Positions 35,982 through 44,473 of a stretch of 64,000 nucleotides of DNA are shown here, piece after piece. Made by a program: the position numbers and the translations under genes. Below the pieces are notes generated by a model that saw nothing but the letters and a program-made list of their open reading frames with translations, did not search any database and was not told the DNA's origin. Within the stretch, counting starts at the first letter, position 1. Each line of letters starts with the position of its first letter. The stretch is from Burkholderia cepacia ATCC 25416. GTDB lineage: Bacteria > Pseudomonadota > Gammaproteobacteria > Burkholderiales > Burkholderiaceae. Where the stretch lies: the NCBI RefSeq assembly GCF_001411495.1, contig NZ_CP012982.1, forward strand, positions 1,550,001 through 1,614,000. Direction: 5' to 3'.

Positions 35982-36455
35982 TCAGAACATCGTGTTCCCG
36001 TTCGCGGCCTGCTCGGGCACGGGTTGATTGACGTCCCAGTGCTCGACGATCTTGCCGTTCTCGAGCCGGAAGATGTCCATGATCGCGCTGCCGCGCGTGC
36101 CGGGTTCGCGCACCGCGTGCACGTGCAGGATCACGTAGTCGCCGTCGACGAACGAGCGCTTGATCTCGCTGTGCGACCGCGGATACTTGTCGCGCAGGAA
36201 CGCGACGAATTGGCGGAAGCCGTCGCGGCCGTCGGCCGCGTTCGGGTTGTGCTGCACGTAACGATCGCCGACATACGCGAGTGCGGCGTCGGCATCCTTC
36301 TCGTTCAGGCCTTTTTCATAGAACGCGAGCACCGTGCGCCGGTTCGCTTCCTGCTGCGCGTCCGTCGGCCCGGCCGCCACCGCATGCGCGGCGCTCACGG
36401 CGAACAGGGCCGCCGCCATCCATCGTGCGGCCCGTGCCGCGGTCGTGCGTCGCAT
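35982..36455 (-). CDS. secreted SnoaL/NTF2-like protein
   Basis: 157 aa. Signal peptide (about 1-28, ending HAVAA), then a SnoaL-like alpha+beta cone: RTVLAFYEKGLNEKDADAALAYVGDRYVQHNPNAADG, FVAFLRDKYP, DIFRLENGKIVEHWDV. The pattern YVQHNP followed by DIFR and EHWDV is typical of a widespread SnoaL subgroup of unknown substrate. It converges with the LysR gene. Confidence 0.82.
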   Translation of the reverse strand: MRRTTAARAARWMAAALFAVSAAHAVAAGPTDAQQEANRRTVLAFYEKGLNEKDADAALAYVGDRYVQHNPNAADGRDGFRQFVAFLRDKYPRSHSEIKRSFVDGDYVILHVHAVREPGTRGSAIMDIFRLENGKIVEHWDVNQPVPEQAANGNTMF

Positions 36456-36522
36456 CGTCTTCTCCCGGGAAATCCGGCTGAAAACCGGATCATACCGGGG
36501 CGATGCTTCACCCGGGTTTCGC

Positions 36523-37707
36523 TCAGACCAGCGCGCCGTTACGCGCCACGATCTTCCCCGACGACACGACGAGCCGCCGCACCGGCCGTGCGACGACGGC
36601 CTCGGCGAACGTCAGCGCGTCGACCAGCACGACGTCCGCGCGGCTGCCCGGCTGCAGCCCGTAACCGTCGAAGCCGCAACCGCGCGCCGCGCCGTGCGTC
36701 ACGCAGTCGAGCGCGACCTCGAGCGCGTCGTCGCGGCGGAAATCGTTGCGCATGCCGATCAGCATCGCGCGTTCGAGCATGTCGGGCGACCCGTACGGCG
36801 TCCACGTATCGCGCACGCCGTCGTTGCCGCCGATGACCGTCACGCCCGCCGCACGGCACGCGGCCACCGGCGGCACGGGCACCGCCGCCGGCGCGGTCGT
36901 GACCAGCCCGACGCCGAGTTCCGCCATCCGGGCAAGCAGCGCATCGCGCTCGCGTTCGGCGATATCGCCCAGACAGAACCCGTGGCTGATCGTCACCTTG
37001 CCCTGCATGCCGCGCGCCGCCGTGCGCTGCAGGATCAGGTCGAGCGAATACGCGCCCATCGATCCGCGCTCGTGCAGGTGGAGATCGAGCCCGCGGCCGT
37101 GGCGTTCGGCGATCGCGAACAGCACGTCCACCGCCTCGACCGGATCGCCTTCGATCGCGCACGGGTCGAGCCCGCCGAGCAGATCGGCGCCGGCGGCGAG
37201 CGCGTCGGACAGCAGTGCGTCGGTGCCCGGCCGCTTGAGCACGCCCGATTGAGGAAACGCGACGATCTGGATTTCAACCTGCCCGCGCAGCGTCTCGCGC
37301 GTCGCGAGCACGCCGTGCAGATGCCGCAGCCCGGCTTCGGTATCGATATCGACGTGGGTGCGGATACGCGTCGTGCCGGCCGCGAGGAATGCGCGCGCCA
37401 GCGCGAGCGACGCGACGCCGGCGTCGTGGCCGCTCGTCGCGCGATAGTGGCGCTCGTTCTCGATCCGGTCGACGAGGCGCGGGCCGACCTGGTTGCGATA
37501 CCACGGCATCCCCCAGTGCGTCTTGTCGAGGTGCGTGTGGCCTTCGACGAGGCCGGGCAGCGCGAGCGCCCCCGCGCCGTCCTCGATCGCGCAGCCGGCG
37601 GGTACGTCGAGCGACGGGCCGATGCGCGCGATGCGGTCGCCTTCGATCAGGATGTCGAGCGTGGCGTCGGCGCTCGGGCGGACGTTGCGGATCAGCAGGT
37701 TCGTCAT
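36523..37707 (-). CDS. cytosine-deaminase-like amidohydrolase (second of a tandem pair)
   Basis: 394 aa metal-dependent amidohydrolase. Metal ligands appear as GHTHLDKTHWG (HxH), HLHERGS, ISHGFCLGD (His) and GGNDGVRDTW (Asp). The HLHE block replaces HCDE of E. coli CodA, so the substrate may not be cytosine; related enzymes act on hydroxy-triazines and N-substituted amides. It lies 84 nt after a related gene on the same strand, and the two differ across their length, so they arose by an old duplication. No transporter is adjacent. Confidence 0.82.
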   Translation of the reverse strand: MTNLLIRNVRPSADATLDILIEGDRIARIGPSLDVPAGCAIEDGAGALALPGLVEGHTHLDKTHWGMPWYRNQVGPRLVDRIENERHYRATSGHDAGVASLALARAFLAAGTTRIRTHVDIDTEAGLRHLHGVLATRETLRGQVEIQIVAFPQSGVLKRPGTDALLSDALAAGADLLGGLDPCAIEGDPVEAVDVLFAIAERHGRGLDLHLHERGSMGAYSLDLILQRTAARGMQGKVTISHGFCLGDIAERERDALLARMAELGVGLVTTAPAAVPVPPVAACRAAGVTVIGGNDGVRDTWTPYGSPDMLERAMLIGMRNDFRRDDALEVALDCVTHGAARGCGFDGYGLQPGSRADVVLVDALTFAEAVVARPVRRLVVSSGKIVARNGALV

Positions 37708-37791
37708 GTCGGTTCCGGTGTGGTCAGTCAGTGCGGTCGGTACAGTCGGTGCATCGGAGCACGGCGCGTGCCGTGCCGCCGGCCGGGTCGG

Positions 37792-38991
37792 TCAGCGCGT
37801 GAAGCGCAGCGCAGGGGCGAACGGCGCGCCCGTGTCGCTTTCGCCGCGGCGGAATACCCAGCGCTCGGCCGGCACGCCCGCGACGGCCGCCGCCGCATTC
37901 GGCGCGCGCACCGCGACGAACGTCGCGTCGCAGCCGACAGCGATTCCATAGTTCTCCTTGCCGATCGCGCGCGCGCCGGCATGCGTCGCCATGTCCAGCG
38001 CGATGCCGAGCGCCTCGTCGGTGTAGAAGCCCGACCGATAGCCGACCATCATCGCGCGCTGCAGCATGTCGCCGTTGCCGTACGGCCACCATGCGTCGCG
38101 GATGTTGTCGTTGCCCGCGAACACGTGCACGCCCGCGTCGCGCAGCGGCTGTACCGGCGGAAACGCGCAGTCGCCCGGCGCATTCGTCAGGATCGACACG
38201 CCGGCTTCGGCCAGTGCCGCCGCGGTGCGCCGCACGTCGTCGTCGCTCACCTGGCCGAGCGCGTATGCATGGCTCACGTTCACGCGCCCGCCGAGCCCCG
38301 CCGCGCGCGTGCGCGCCGCGATCCGCAGCAGTTGCGCGATGCCCGTCTCGCCCGGCTCGTGCAGGTGGATGTCGATCTTCGCGCCGCGCTTCTCGGCGAT
38401 GCCGAACACGATGTCGAGCTGGCCGTCCGCGTCGCCGTCGAGTGTCGTCGGGTCGATCCCGCCGACCACGTCCGCGCCTTCGCGCACCGCTGCGTCGAGG
38501 ATCTCCGCGGTGCCGGGGCACGTGACGACGCCGGCCTGCGGGAACGCGACGAGTTCGATATCGACGATGCCGCGCCATTGCTCGCGCGCGGCCATCACGG
38601 CCTGCAGGTTCGACAGGCCCGCCGTCGCATCGACGTCGACGTGGCTGCGCATCGCGACCGTGCCGAACGCGGCGGCCTGCGCGATCAGCGCATTCGCGCG
38701 CTCGACGATCGGCGGCGCGGCCGCGAGCTGGCGCTTCTCGACCGCGAGCCGCTCGCGCAGCGTGCCGACCGTTTCGTGCGGCACCCAGCGATCACCGACG
38801 AAGCTCTTGTCGAGGTGGATATGGCCATCGACGAAACCGGGCAGCACGACGCGGCCGTCGAGGTCGATCGTTTCCGCGCCGGGCGCGGCCGCACGATCGG
38901 CGCCGATCGCGGTAAAGCGGCCGTCACGGACGACGAGGTTGATGGGCTGGCCGCCGGCGTCGACGGCGTTGATGAAGATACGATCGGTCAT
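37792..38991 (-). CDS. cytosine-deaminase-like amidohydrolase (first of a tandem pair)
   Basis: 399 aa. Same family as the following gene: GHIHLDKSFVGDRW, HLHEPGE, VSHAYALGQ and AGNDNIRDAWWPYGNGDM. The start at 38991 (MTDRIFINAV) agrees with the beginning of the amidohydrolase composite domain; the open frame upstream is not coding in character. The conserved GNDNIRDxWWPYG / GNDGVRDTWTPYG block in both copies suggests related substrates. Confidence 0.83.
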   Translation of the reverse strand: MTDRIFINAVDAGGQPINLVVRDGRFTAIGADRAAAPGAETIDLDGRVVLPGFVDGHIHLDKSFVGDRWVPHETVGTLRERLAVEKRQLAAAPPIVERANALIAQAAAFGTVAMRSHVDVDATAGLSNLQAVMAAREQWRGIVDIELVAFPQAGVVTCPGTAEILDAAVREGADVVGGIDPTTLDGDADGQLDIVFGIAEKRGAKIDIHLHEPGETGIAQLLRIAARTRAAGLGGRVNVSHAYALGQVSDDDVRRTAAALAEAGVSILTNAPGDCAFPPVQPLRDAGVHVFAGNDNIRDAWWPYGNGDMLQRAMMVGYRSGFYTDEALGIALDMATHAGARAIGKENYGIAVGCDATFVAVRAPNAAAAVAGVPAERWVFRRGESDTGAPFAPALRFTR

Positions 38992-39530
38992 GGCTCGGAA
39001 TGTGGGGCCGTCGCGGCACGTCACCGGCGCGGACAGGGGAACGAACCGCAACCGGCACGGCGCGACCGTTGGCAGGGAGTCCGGCCACGATATCGGACGG
39101 CGCCGGCCGAGGCCAATTAAATGTCGCGATGCCGCGCATTCGATTTCGCGATGCGCGGCGCAAACGCCGTGCCAGCCACGTGCGGCTGCGGGGTCCGATC
39201 TCGTCGGCGACGGCCCGCATGCCGATGGCCCGTCGGGTGACGTCGCCGAAGCCGAAGTTTCGCGCGCCGGCATCGAGAGGCCGACTGCCTCGCAGGATAA
39301 GCCGCCGGACCGCTGTCGATCCGCGTCATCGCAGTTGCCGAACGGGCGCCGCCGCCCTCGCCGGGCATTGCGCGATTGCCCTGCCCGGGCGGCGATTTAC
39401 GCGGCAACAGACTTTACACGTTGTTACCCGGCCGCACCGGACGCGCCACCTGCCATTCCTTATACTCACGCCGAGTTCGCCACCCGTCCTGGAATTCGTC
39501 GGCGAACCCGTTGCCGATGCAGGAATCATC
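38992..39530. other. 539-bp region without a supported gene
   Basis: Open frames exist on both strands but have no family features. TATACT at 39461-39466 looks like a -10 element for the lipoprotein gene; an obvious -35 is missing. I see no RNA gene or repeat. Confidence 0.45.
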
Positions 39531-40178
39531 ATGATGCGCATGCCTTCCACGAAGACCGTTCTGTTCGCCTCGCTCGTCGCCGTCGCGGCGCTTCCGCTGA
39601 CCGCCTGCGTCGCGCCGGGTTACTACGGCGCGCAGCCGGGGTATCCGCAGCAACAGCAATACGCGACGCCCGGCTACGCGCAGCCCGCGTATTCGCAACC
39701 GGGCTACGTGCAGCAGCAACAGCCGTATCCGAACCAGGCGCCGCAACCGTACGATCAGTACGGCAACCAGCAGCAATACGGGTCGCAGCCGTATGACCAG
39801 TACGGCAATCAGCAGCAATACGGCAACGGCTACGGCACGCAGTACGGCACGGTCTCGAACATCCAGCCGGTCAACGGTTCGGTCGGCCCGTCGGGCGTGG
39901 CCGGCACCGTCGTCGGTGCGCTGGTCGGCGGCCTGGTGGGCAACCAGTTCGGCCGCGGCCACGGCCGCGATGCGGCGACCGTGATCGGTGCGCTCGGCGG
40001 CGCGGTGGCCGGCAACCAGATCGGCCAGCAGATGGGCGCCGCGCAAGGCCCGAGCAGCTACCGGATCGACGTGCAGGTCAGCGACGGCACGATGCGCTCG
40101 TTCGACGTGCAGTCGCCGGGCAACCTCCGGCCGGGCGATCGCGTGCAGATCAACGGCAACCAGCTGGCGCGGTATTGA
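39531..40178 (+). CDS. glycine-zipper outer-membrane lipoprotein with Gln/Tyr-rich repeats
   Basis: 215 aa. Lipoprotein signal with Cys at about 26 (LPLTAC). Residues about 30-110 are low-complexity, rich in Gln, Tyr, Pro, Gly and Asn, and contain two near-identical copies of PYDQYGNQQQYG. A glycine-zipper 2TM segment follows (about 118-165: GVAGTVVGALVGGLVGNQFGRGHGRDAATVIGALGGAVAGNQIG), then a small SH3-like end (VSDGTMRSFDVQSPGNLRPGDRVQINGNQLARY). The zipper and end match the SlyB/Rickettsia 17-kDa family; the repetitive insert is unusual. Probably a cell-envelope structural protein. Confidence 0.86.
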   Translation: MMRMPSTKTVLFASLVAVAALPLTACVAPGYYGAQPGYPQQQQYATPGYAQPAYSQPGYVQQQQPYPNQAPQPYDQYGNQQQYGSQPYDQYGNQQQYGNGYGTQYGTVSNIQPVNGSVGPSGVAGTVVGALVGGLVGNQFGRGHGRDAATVIGALGGAVAGNQIGQQMGAAQGPSSYRIDVQVSDGTMRSFDVQSPGNLRPGDRVQINGNQLARY

Positions 40179-40441
40179 TTCGGACGCGGTGCGCCTGACC
40201 TGATCGGGCGCATCTTCGCGCGTTTGACGTCGGGGCCGGTTCGGCGCGACGGCGTACCTGCTTCACCCCATCCTCATCCTTCGTGCCGGTGCGGCGCACA
40301 TGATGCGCCGCCGACATTGCCGCGACACCGTCGCCCTCAACGCCCCCGTCGCGCGATCGCTCACCCGCATCAACGCCCGCGCTCCCGCGCCTGGCCGTCA
40401 CACCCGCTCGATGCCGAGCCCGACGCGCGTCGACCGCGCGG

Positions 40442-40999
40442 CTGCGCGACGCGCGCAAGTCACGCGGCCTGACGCTCGCGCAACTGTCCGAGCGTTCCGG
40501 TATCGCGGTGTCGACGATTTCGAAGGCCGAGCGCGGCGACATTGCGCTCACCTACGACAAGTTCGCGGCGCTCACGCATGCGCTCGCGCTTGACTTCGAC
40601 ACGATGTTCGGCCGGCCCGCGCCCGCCGGCGCGATGACGCCGTCGTTCACGCCGGCCGGCCAGCAGATGGTCTACGACACGCCGAACCATGCGTACGGGA
40701 TGCTCGCGAACGACCTGACCGGCAAGCGGATGGTGCCCGTGCGCGGGCGGATCCATGCGCGCAAGCTGTCGGACTTCGCCGACTACATCCGGCACAGCGG
40801 CGAGGAGTTCGTGTTCGTGCTGAGCGGCGAACTGGAGCTGCGCTTCGAGAACGGCCACGCGTACCGGCTCGGCGCCGGCGACAGCCTGTACTTCGACAGC
40901 GCTGTCGGGCACGTGTACCTGAGCCTCGGCGACACCGATGCCGAGGTGCTCGCGTGCTGCGTCGACGGCGACGCGCGGCGGCCGCGCGACGCGATCTGA
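40442..40999 (+). CDS. XRE-cupin regulator, start unresolved (possible frameshift)
   Basis: The conserved frame encodes an XRE helix-turn-helix (LRDARKSRGLTLAQLSERSG, then IAVSTISKAERGDIALTYDKFAAL) and a C-terminal cupin (EEFVFVLSGELELRFENG, LGAGDSLYFDSAVGHVYLSLGD). Translating back, this frame is open to a TGA at 40301 but has no ATG, GTG or TTG before the HTH; the first GTG (40508) lies inside the HTH and would destroy it. The ATG at 40411 is in another frame. The given start is a CTG at the edge of conservation and is only a boundary marker. A one-base frameshift near 40411-40445 or a rare start would explain it. Confidence 0.6.
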   Translation: MRDARKSRGLTLAQLSERSGIAVSTISKAERGDIALTYDKFAALTHALALDFDTMFGRPAPAGAMTPSFTPAGQQMVYDTPNHAYGMLANDLTGKRMVPVRGRIHARKLSDFADYIRHSGEEFVFVLSGELELRFENGHAYRLGAGDSLYFDSAVGHVYLSLGDTDAEVLACCVDGDARRPRDAI

Positions 41000-41093
41000 A
41001 CGCAACGGCGCGGCCACGGCGAGCGATGCGCCGAACGCCGACACGCGCGATCCGGATTCCCGTTAGGATCAGTACGATGCATCCCGCGGCCGT

Positions 41094-41129
41094 ATCGGTC
41101 ATAGCGGCCATATCGGCCATAGCGGCCCG
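41094..41129. repeat. short 9-nt tandem repeat
   Basis: Four 9-nt units, alternating ATCGGYCAT and AGCGGCCMK, lie about 37 nt upstream of the acetyltransferase gene, where they could affect promoter or leader spacing. Confidence 0.6.
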
Positions 41130-41165
41130 CGCCGGCATGCATAACCCTCAACCGGAATCCCCTCG

Positions 41166-41675
41166 ATGACGATCACGACTCGCCTGCTCGACGCGGCCGA
41201 CGCCGCCCGTTTCCAGACCGTTCGCCTGCGTGCGGTCGACACCGCGCCCACTTCTTTCCTGCCGACGCCCGACGAAGAATCGCAGGTGCCGGTCGACGAA
41301 TTCGCGATACGCATCACGCCGACCCACGAACGTGCCGTGTTCGGCGCATTCGACGGCGATACGCTCGTCGGCATCACCGGCGTGCGCCGCGATGCGCGCG
41401 CGAAGATCGCGCACAAGGCGACGATCTGGGGCGTGTTCGTCGATCCCGCCTATCGCGGGCAGGGCATCGCGCAGACGCTGCTCGAAAACGCGACCGCGCA
41501 TGCGGCGCAGGCGTGGGGCTGCAAGCAACTGATGCTGTGCGTGAACGAGGTCAACGCCAACGCGGAGCGGTTGTACGCCTCGCAAGGGTTCGTCCGGTTC
41601 GGCACGGAACCGCGCTCGCTGTTCGTCGACGGGCGGTTCTACGACGAACACCACATGATCAAGACGCTGGCTTGA
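41166..41675 (+). CDS. GNAT-family N-acetyltransferase
   Basis: 169 aa, full-length GNAT fold. The acetyl-CoA binding segment is visible as GVFVDPAYRGQGIAQTLLENATAHA (R/Q-x-x-G-x-G/A type), with LMLCVNEVNANAERLYASQGFVRFGTEPRS as the C-terminal strand and helix typical of RimI-like enzymes acting on small molecules or proteins. It stands alone; substrate unknown. Confidence 0.87.
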   Translation: MTITTRLLDAADAARFQTVRLRAVDTAPTSFLPTPDEESQVPVDEFAIRITPTHERAVFGAFDGDTLVGITGVRRDARAKIAHKATIWGVFVDPAYRGQGIAQTLLENATAHAAQAWGCKQLMLCVNEVNANAERLYASQGFVRFGTEPRSLFVDGRFYDEHHMIKTLA

Positions 41676-41890
41676 CGCGTCCGGTCTGGCGATCGCGTTT
41701 GCCGGCCGCGCCCGGACGCAAACGCTCGCCCCCTCTCGCCCATGCGCATGCCGGCACGCCTGCCCGGCAATCGTCTCGTTCGTCGGCGCCGACTACTGGC
41801 GGCGCCTCCCCGACGAGATGTTGTGAATATTTATGCGCAAAAACTTTTATTGAAAAACGCGCGCCAAGCGATGCCCACCGGGTCGATTGC

Positions 41891-42466
41891 TCACTCACCC
41901 GTCGCCGCGATCGTTCCCGTCGCCGGCTCGCGCCCTGCGGAGGCGGCCGGCTCGAAGATCAGCACCATGTCGCCACGGTAACGTCCATTGGCTGGCGCCG
42001 CGTCGCCGGCAGCCCGCGCTTGCGCGCTGACCTTCACCTGACGGGTTTCGTCATAACCGTCGAAGCCGTCGTGCCCACGCTTTCCCAGCGTGAGCACGCG
42101 AGCGGCGTCGACAGTAATTTCGGCGTCGGCCGCGCTGCCCGCCAGCACGACCTTCGCGTTGGTCAGGTCGTCGCGGCCATTCGACAGCCTTAGCGGCTGC
42201 AGCAATGTGACGTTGATGTCTGGATTCGTCGTCCGTACGCGAATCGGCAGCGTTGCGCCGAGGGCCCGCTGGTCGCGATCCGTCGCGGTCAGTTCGACCA
42301 CGTCGTATGCGGCGTTGTCCGGCCTCGAAACGAACAGGCTGTCACCAATGTGCGCGGTCAACGTGATCCGCTTGACGACGGCTTGCGGCGACGTCGGGCC
42401 GGCGTGGGCAATGCCGGCCAATACGCCGCATGCGACGAGTGCGGTGAGATGTGTTCCGATCTTCAT
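41891..42466 (-). CDS. CS1/CFA-I (cable-pilus CblA) type fimbrial subunit, orphan
   Basis: 191 aa. Signal peptide (about 1-22, ending AHAG), then the pattern of alpha-class (CS1-type) pilins: VVKRITLTAHIGDSLFV at the mature start, a long middle with LPIRVRTTNPDINVTLLQPLRLSNG, and the closing AAPANGRYRGDMVLIFEP, matching the APTAGNYSGxVSLVM end of the family. Burkholderia cable pili belong here. GGAG precedes the ATG by 8 nt. The chaperone, usher and tip genes normally found beside it are absent, so it is either a remnant or relies on machinery elsewhere. Confidence 0.75.
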   Translation of the reverse strand: MKIGTHLTALVACGVLAGIAHAGPTSPQAVVKRITLTAHIGDSLFVSRPDNAAYDVVELTATDRDQRALGATLPIRVRTTNPDINVTLLQPLRLSNGRDDLTNAKVVLAGSAADAEITVDAARVLTLGKRGHDGFDGYDETRQVKVSAQARAAGDAAPANGRYRGDMVLIFEPAASAGREPATGTIAATGE

Positions 42467-42917
42467 TGGAGTGCTCCGTTTTCCGGATGGTTGTCGTTCG
42501 GGCACCTGATTCCGTCATCGCAGGAAAATCCGGGATTCATTTATCCCAAAATTAGCCGGCAATATCCCCGTGGAATTCGATATACCCAGCCGCATACGCG
42601 AACGCGCCGAGTCGGCGGATGCCGTCTCGTACGCCGCCAGGATACGATCGCCAGCCTTTACCGGCAGGCTCCGACGCGCTCCTCTCGTCACGGCATGCAA
42701 TAACGATAGGTCACGGAACGTCCACTAAAAATCCATGGAAACCTGCACGGTTCTTTCAGGATTCCATTCACCAATGCCATCTCGGAATCAAATAGGACAC
42801 GGGAGTCGATCGCACCAATTTCCGCCCGCCCCCAACCCGCCTCGGTAATTCCGCCTCTGTTCAGCCCCCTGCCGGCCGCGCTATCGTTTCTCCTTCTTCA
42901 CAGCCCAGGAGCTGCCT
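42467..42917. other. 451-bp intergenic region
   Basis: Locally less GC-rich than its surroundings (42530-42560 and 42720-42790), as expected for divergent promoters of the fimbrin and aminotransferase genes. No further feature recognised. Confidence 0.4.
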
Positions 42918-44276
42918 TTGCCTTCCCGCCACGGAGTCGACCTCATCCGCGCCCGCGCGCTGTTCGAGCGCGAGCGCCAAGCGTTCACCGAAGCCATGCC
43001 GGTCTCCCGCGCCCTGTCCGCGGAAGCGTCCGAGCACTTGCTGTTCGGCGTGCCGTTGCACTGGATGCAGGACTGGTCGACGCCGTTCTCGCTGTATGTG
43101 AAGGAGGCGCGCGGCGCGACGTTCACCGACGTCGACGGCCATCGCTATGTCGATTTCTGCCTCGGCGATACGGGCGCGATGTTCGGCCACGCGCCCGAAC
43201 CGGTCGCGCGCGCGCTCGTCGAACAGGCCACGCGCGGTTATACGACGATGCTGCCGAGCGAAGACGCCGCATGGGTGTCGCGCGAACTCGCGCGCCGCTT
43301 CAAGCTGCCGGTCTGGCAATTTGCGCTGAGCGCCAGCGACGCGAACCGCTTCGTGCTGCGCTGGGCGCGCGCGGCCACCGGCCGCAACACGATCGTCGTG
43401 TTCAACGGCTGCTATCACGGCACGGTCGACGACGTATTCGTCGATCTCGTCGACGGCCGCCCGGTGCAGCGCGACAGCCTGCTCGGGCAAGCCTACGACC
43501 TGCTCGCGAACACGCGCGTCGTCGAATTCAACGACCTGGGCGCGCTCGAAGCCGCGCTGAAGGATGGCGACGTGGCATGCGTGCTGGCCGAGCCCGCGAT
43601 GACGAACATCGGGATGGTGCTGCCTGACCCGGGCTTCTGGGCGGCCGCGCGCGAGCTGACGCGCCGCTACGGCACGCTGCTCGTGATCGACGAGACGCAC
43701 ACGATCAGCAGCGGCCCGGGCGGCTACGCGGTCGCGCACGATCTCGACGCGGACATGCTGGTGGTCGGCAAGCCGATCGCGGGCGGCGTGCCGTGCGCGG
43801 TGTACGGGTTCAGCGCCGAATTCGCGGAACGCGCGAAGCAGGCGAAGCTGAACGCGCCGCCCGGCCATTCGGGCATCGGCACGACGCTCACCGCGAACAT
43901 GCTCGCGATGCATGCGATGCGTGCGACGCTCGCCGAAGTCGCGACCGACGCCGCGTATGCACACATGTTCGAACTCGCCGCGCGGCTGGCGACGGGGCTC
44001 GAACAGGCGATCGCGAAACACGGGCTGCCGTGGTGCGTGACGCGTATCGGCGCGCGCACCGAGTTCCAGTTCGCACCCGTGCCGCCGCGCAACGGCACGA
44101 TCGCGGGCGCGCAGCTCGACAGCGAACTCGAGCACATCGTGCACCTGTACCTGCTGAATCGCGGCGTGCTGATCACGCCGTTCCACAACATGATGCTCGT
44201 GTGTCCGCAGACTACCGCCGAGGACGTCGATCGGCTGGTCGCGCAGTTCGATGCGTGCCTGGGGGAACTGGTGTGA
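42918..44276 (+). CDS. class III PLP aminotransferase (glutamate-1-semialdehyde aminomutase-like)
   Basis: 452 aa from a TTG at 42918 with AGGAG 7 nt upstream. PLP-binding features: FNGCYHGTVDD, LLVIDETHTI (Asp contacting the pyridine) and the Schiff-base Lys285 in MLVVGKPIAGGVPCAVYG. TFTDVDGHRYVDFCLGDTGAMFGHAPEPVA is the class III beginning. It is similar to HemL but with a longer N-terminus, and housekeeping HemL is usually encoded elsewhere, so a catabolic omega-aminotransferase or aminomutase is likely. It converges on the M20 hydrolase gene. Confidence 0.85.
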   Translation: MPSRHGVDLIRARALFERERQAFTEAMPVSRALSAEASEHLLFGVPLHWMQDWSTPFSLYVKEARGATFTDVDGHRYVDFCLGDTGAMFGHAPEPVARALVEQATRGYTTMLPSEDAAWVSRELARRFKLPVWQFALSASDANRFVLRWARAATGRNTIVVFNGCYHGTVDDVFVDLVDGRPVQRDSLLGQAYDLLANTRVVEFNDLGALEAALKDGDVACVLAEPAMTNIGMVLPDPGFWAAARELTRRYGTLLVIDETHTISSGPGGYAVAHDLDADMLVVGKPIAGGVPCAVYGFSAEFAERAKQAKLNAPPGHSGIGTTLTANMLAMHAMRATLAEVATDAAYAHMFELAARLATGLEQAIAKHGLPWCVTRIGARTEFQFAPVPPRNGTIAGAQLDSELEHIVHLYLLNRGVLITPFHNMMLVCPQTTAEDVDRLVAQFDACLGELV

Positions 44277-44359
44277 CGCGGTGACGTTCGCGGCGGATGC
44301 GCATCGTGCGGGCACGGCGCTGTCGGTGTGCTCGCGATGCGCTGCCGCGTTGCGGAGCC

Positions 44360-44404
44360 GCTCGTGTCGCTCGTGTCGCTCGTGTCGCTCGTGTCGCTCG
44401 TGTC
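44360..44404. repeat. five perfect tandem copies of a 9-mer (GCTCGTGTC)
   Basis: Five identical 9-nt units in tandem lie in the 197-bp gap between the convergent aminotransferase and M20 genes. The unit does not resemble a terminator stem. Confidence 0.9.
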
Positions 44405-44473
44405 GCCGAACGGCAAAGCGGCCCGCCATCAAGCGAGCCGCTTCCCCTGATACGTCAATCGCGCGACGACACG

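Noticed and set aside
41092..41130. The 9-nt repeats before the GNAT gene as a CRISPR-like array
   Set aside because: The units are contiguous with no spacers and far too short.
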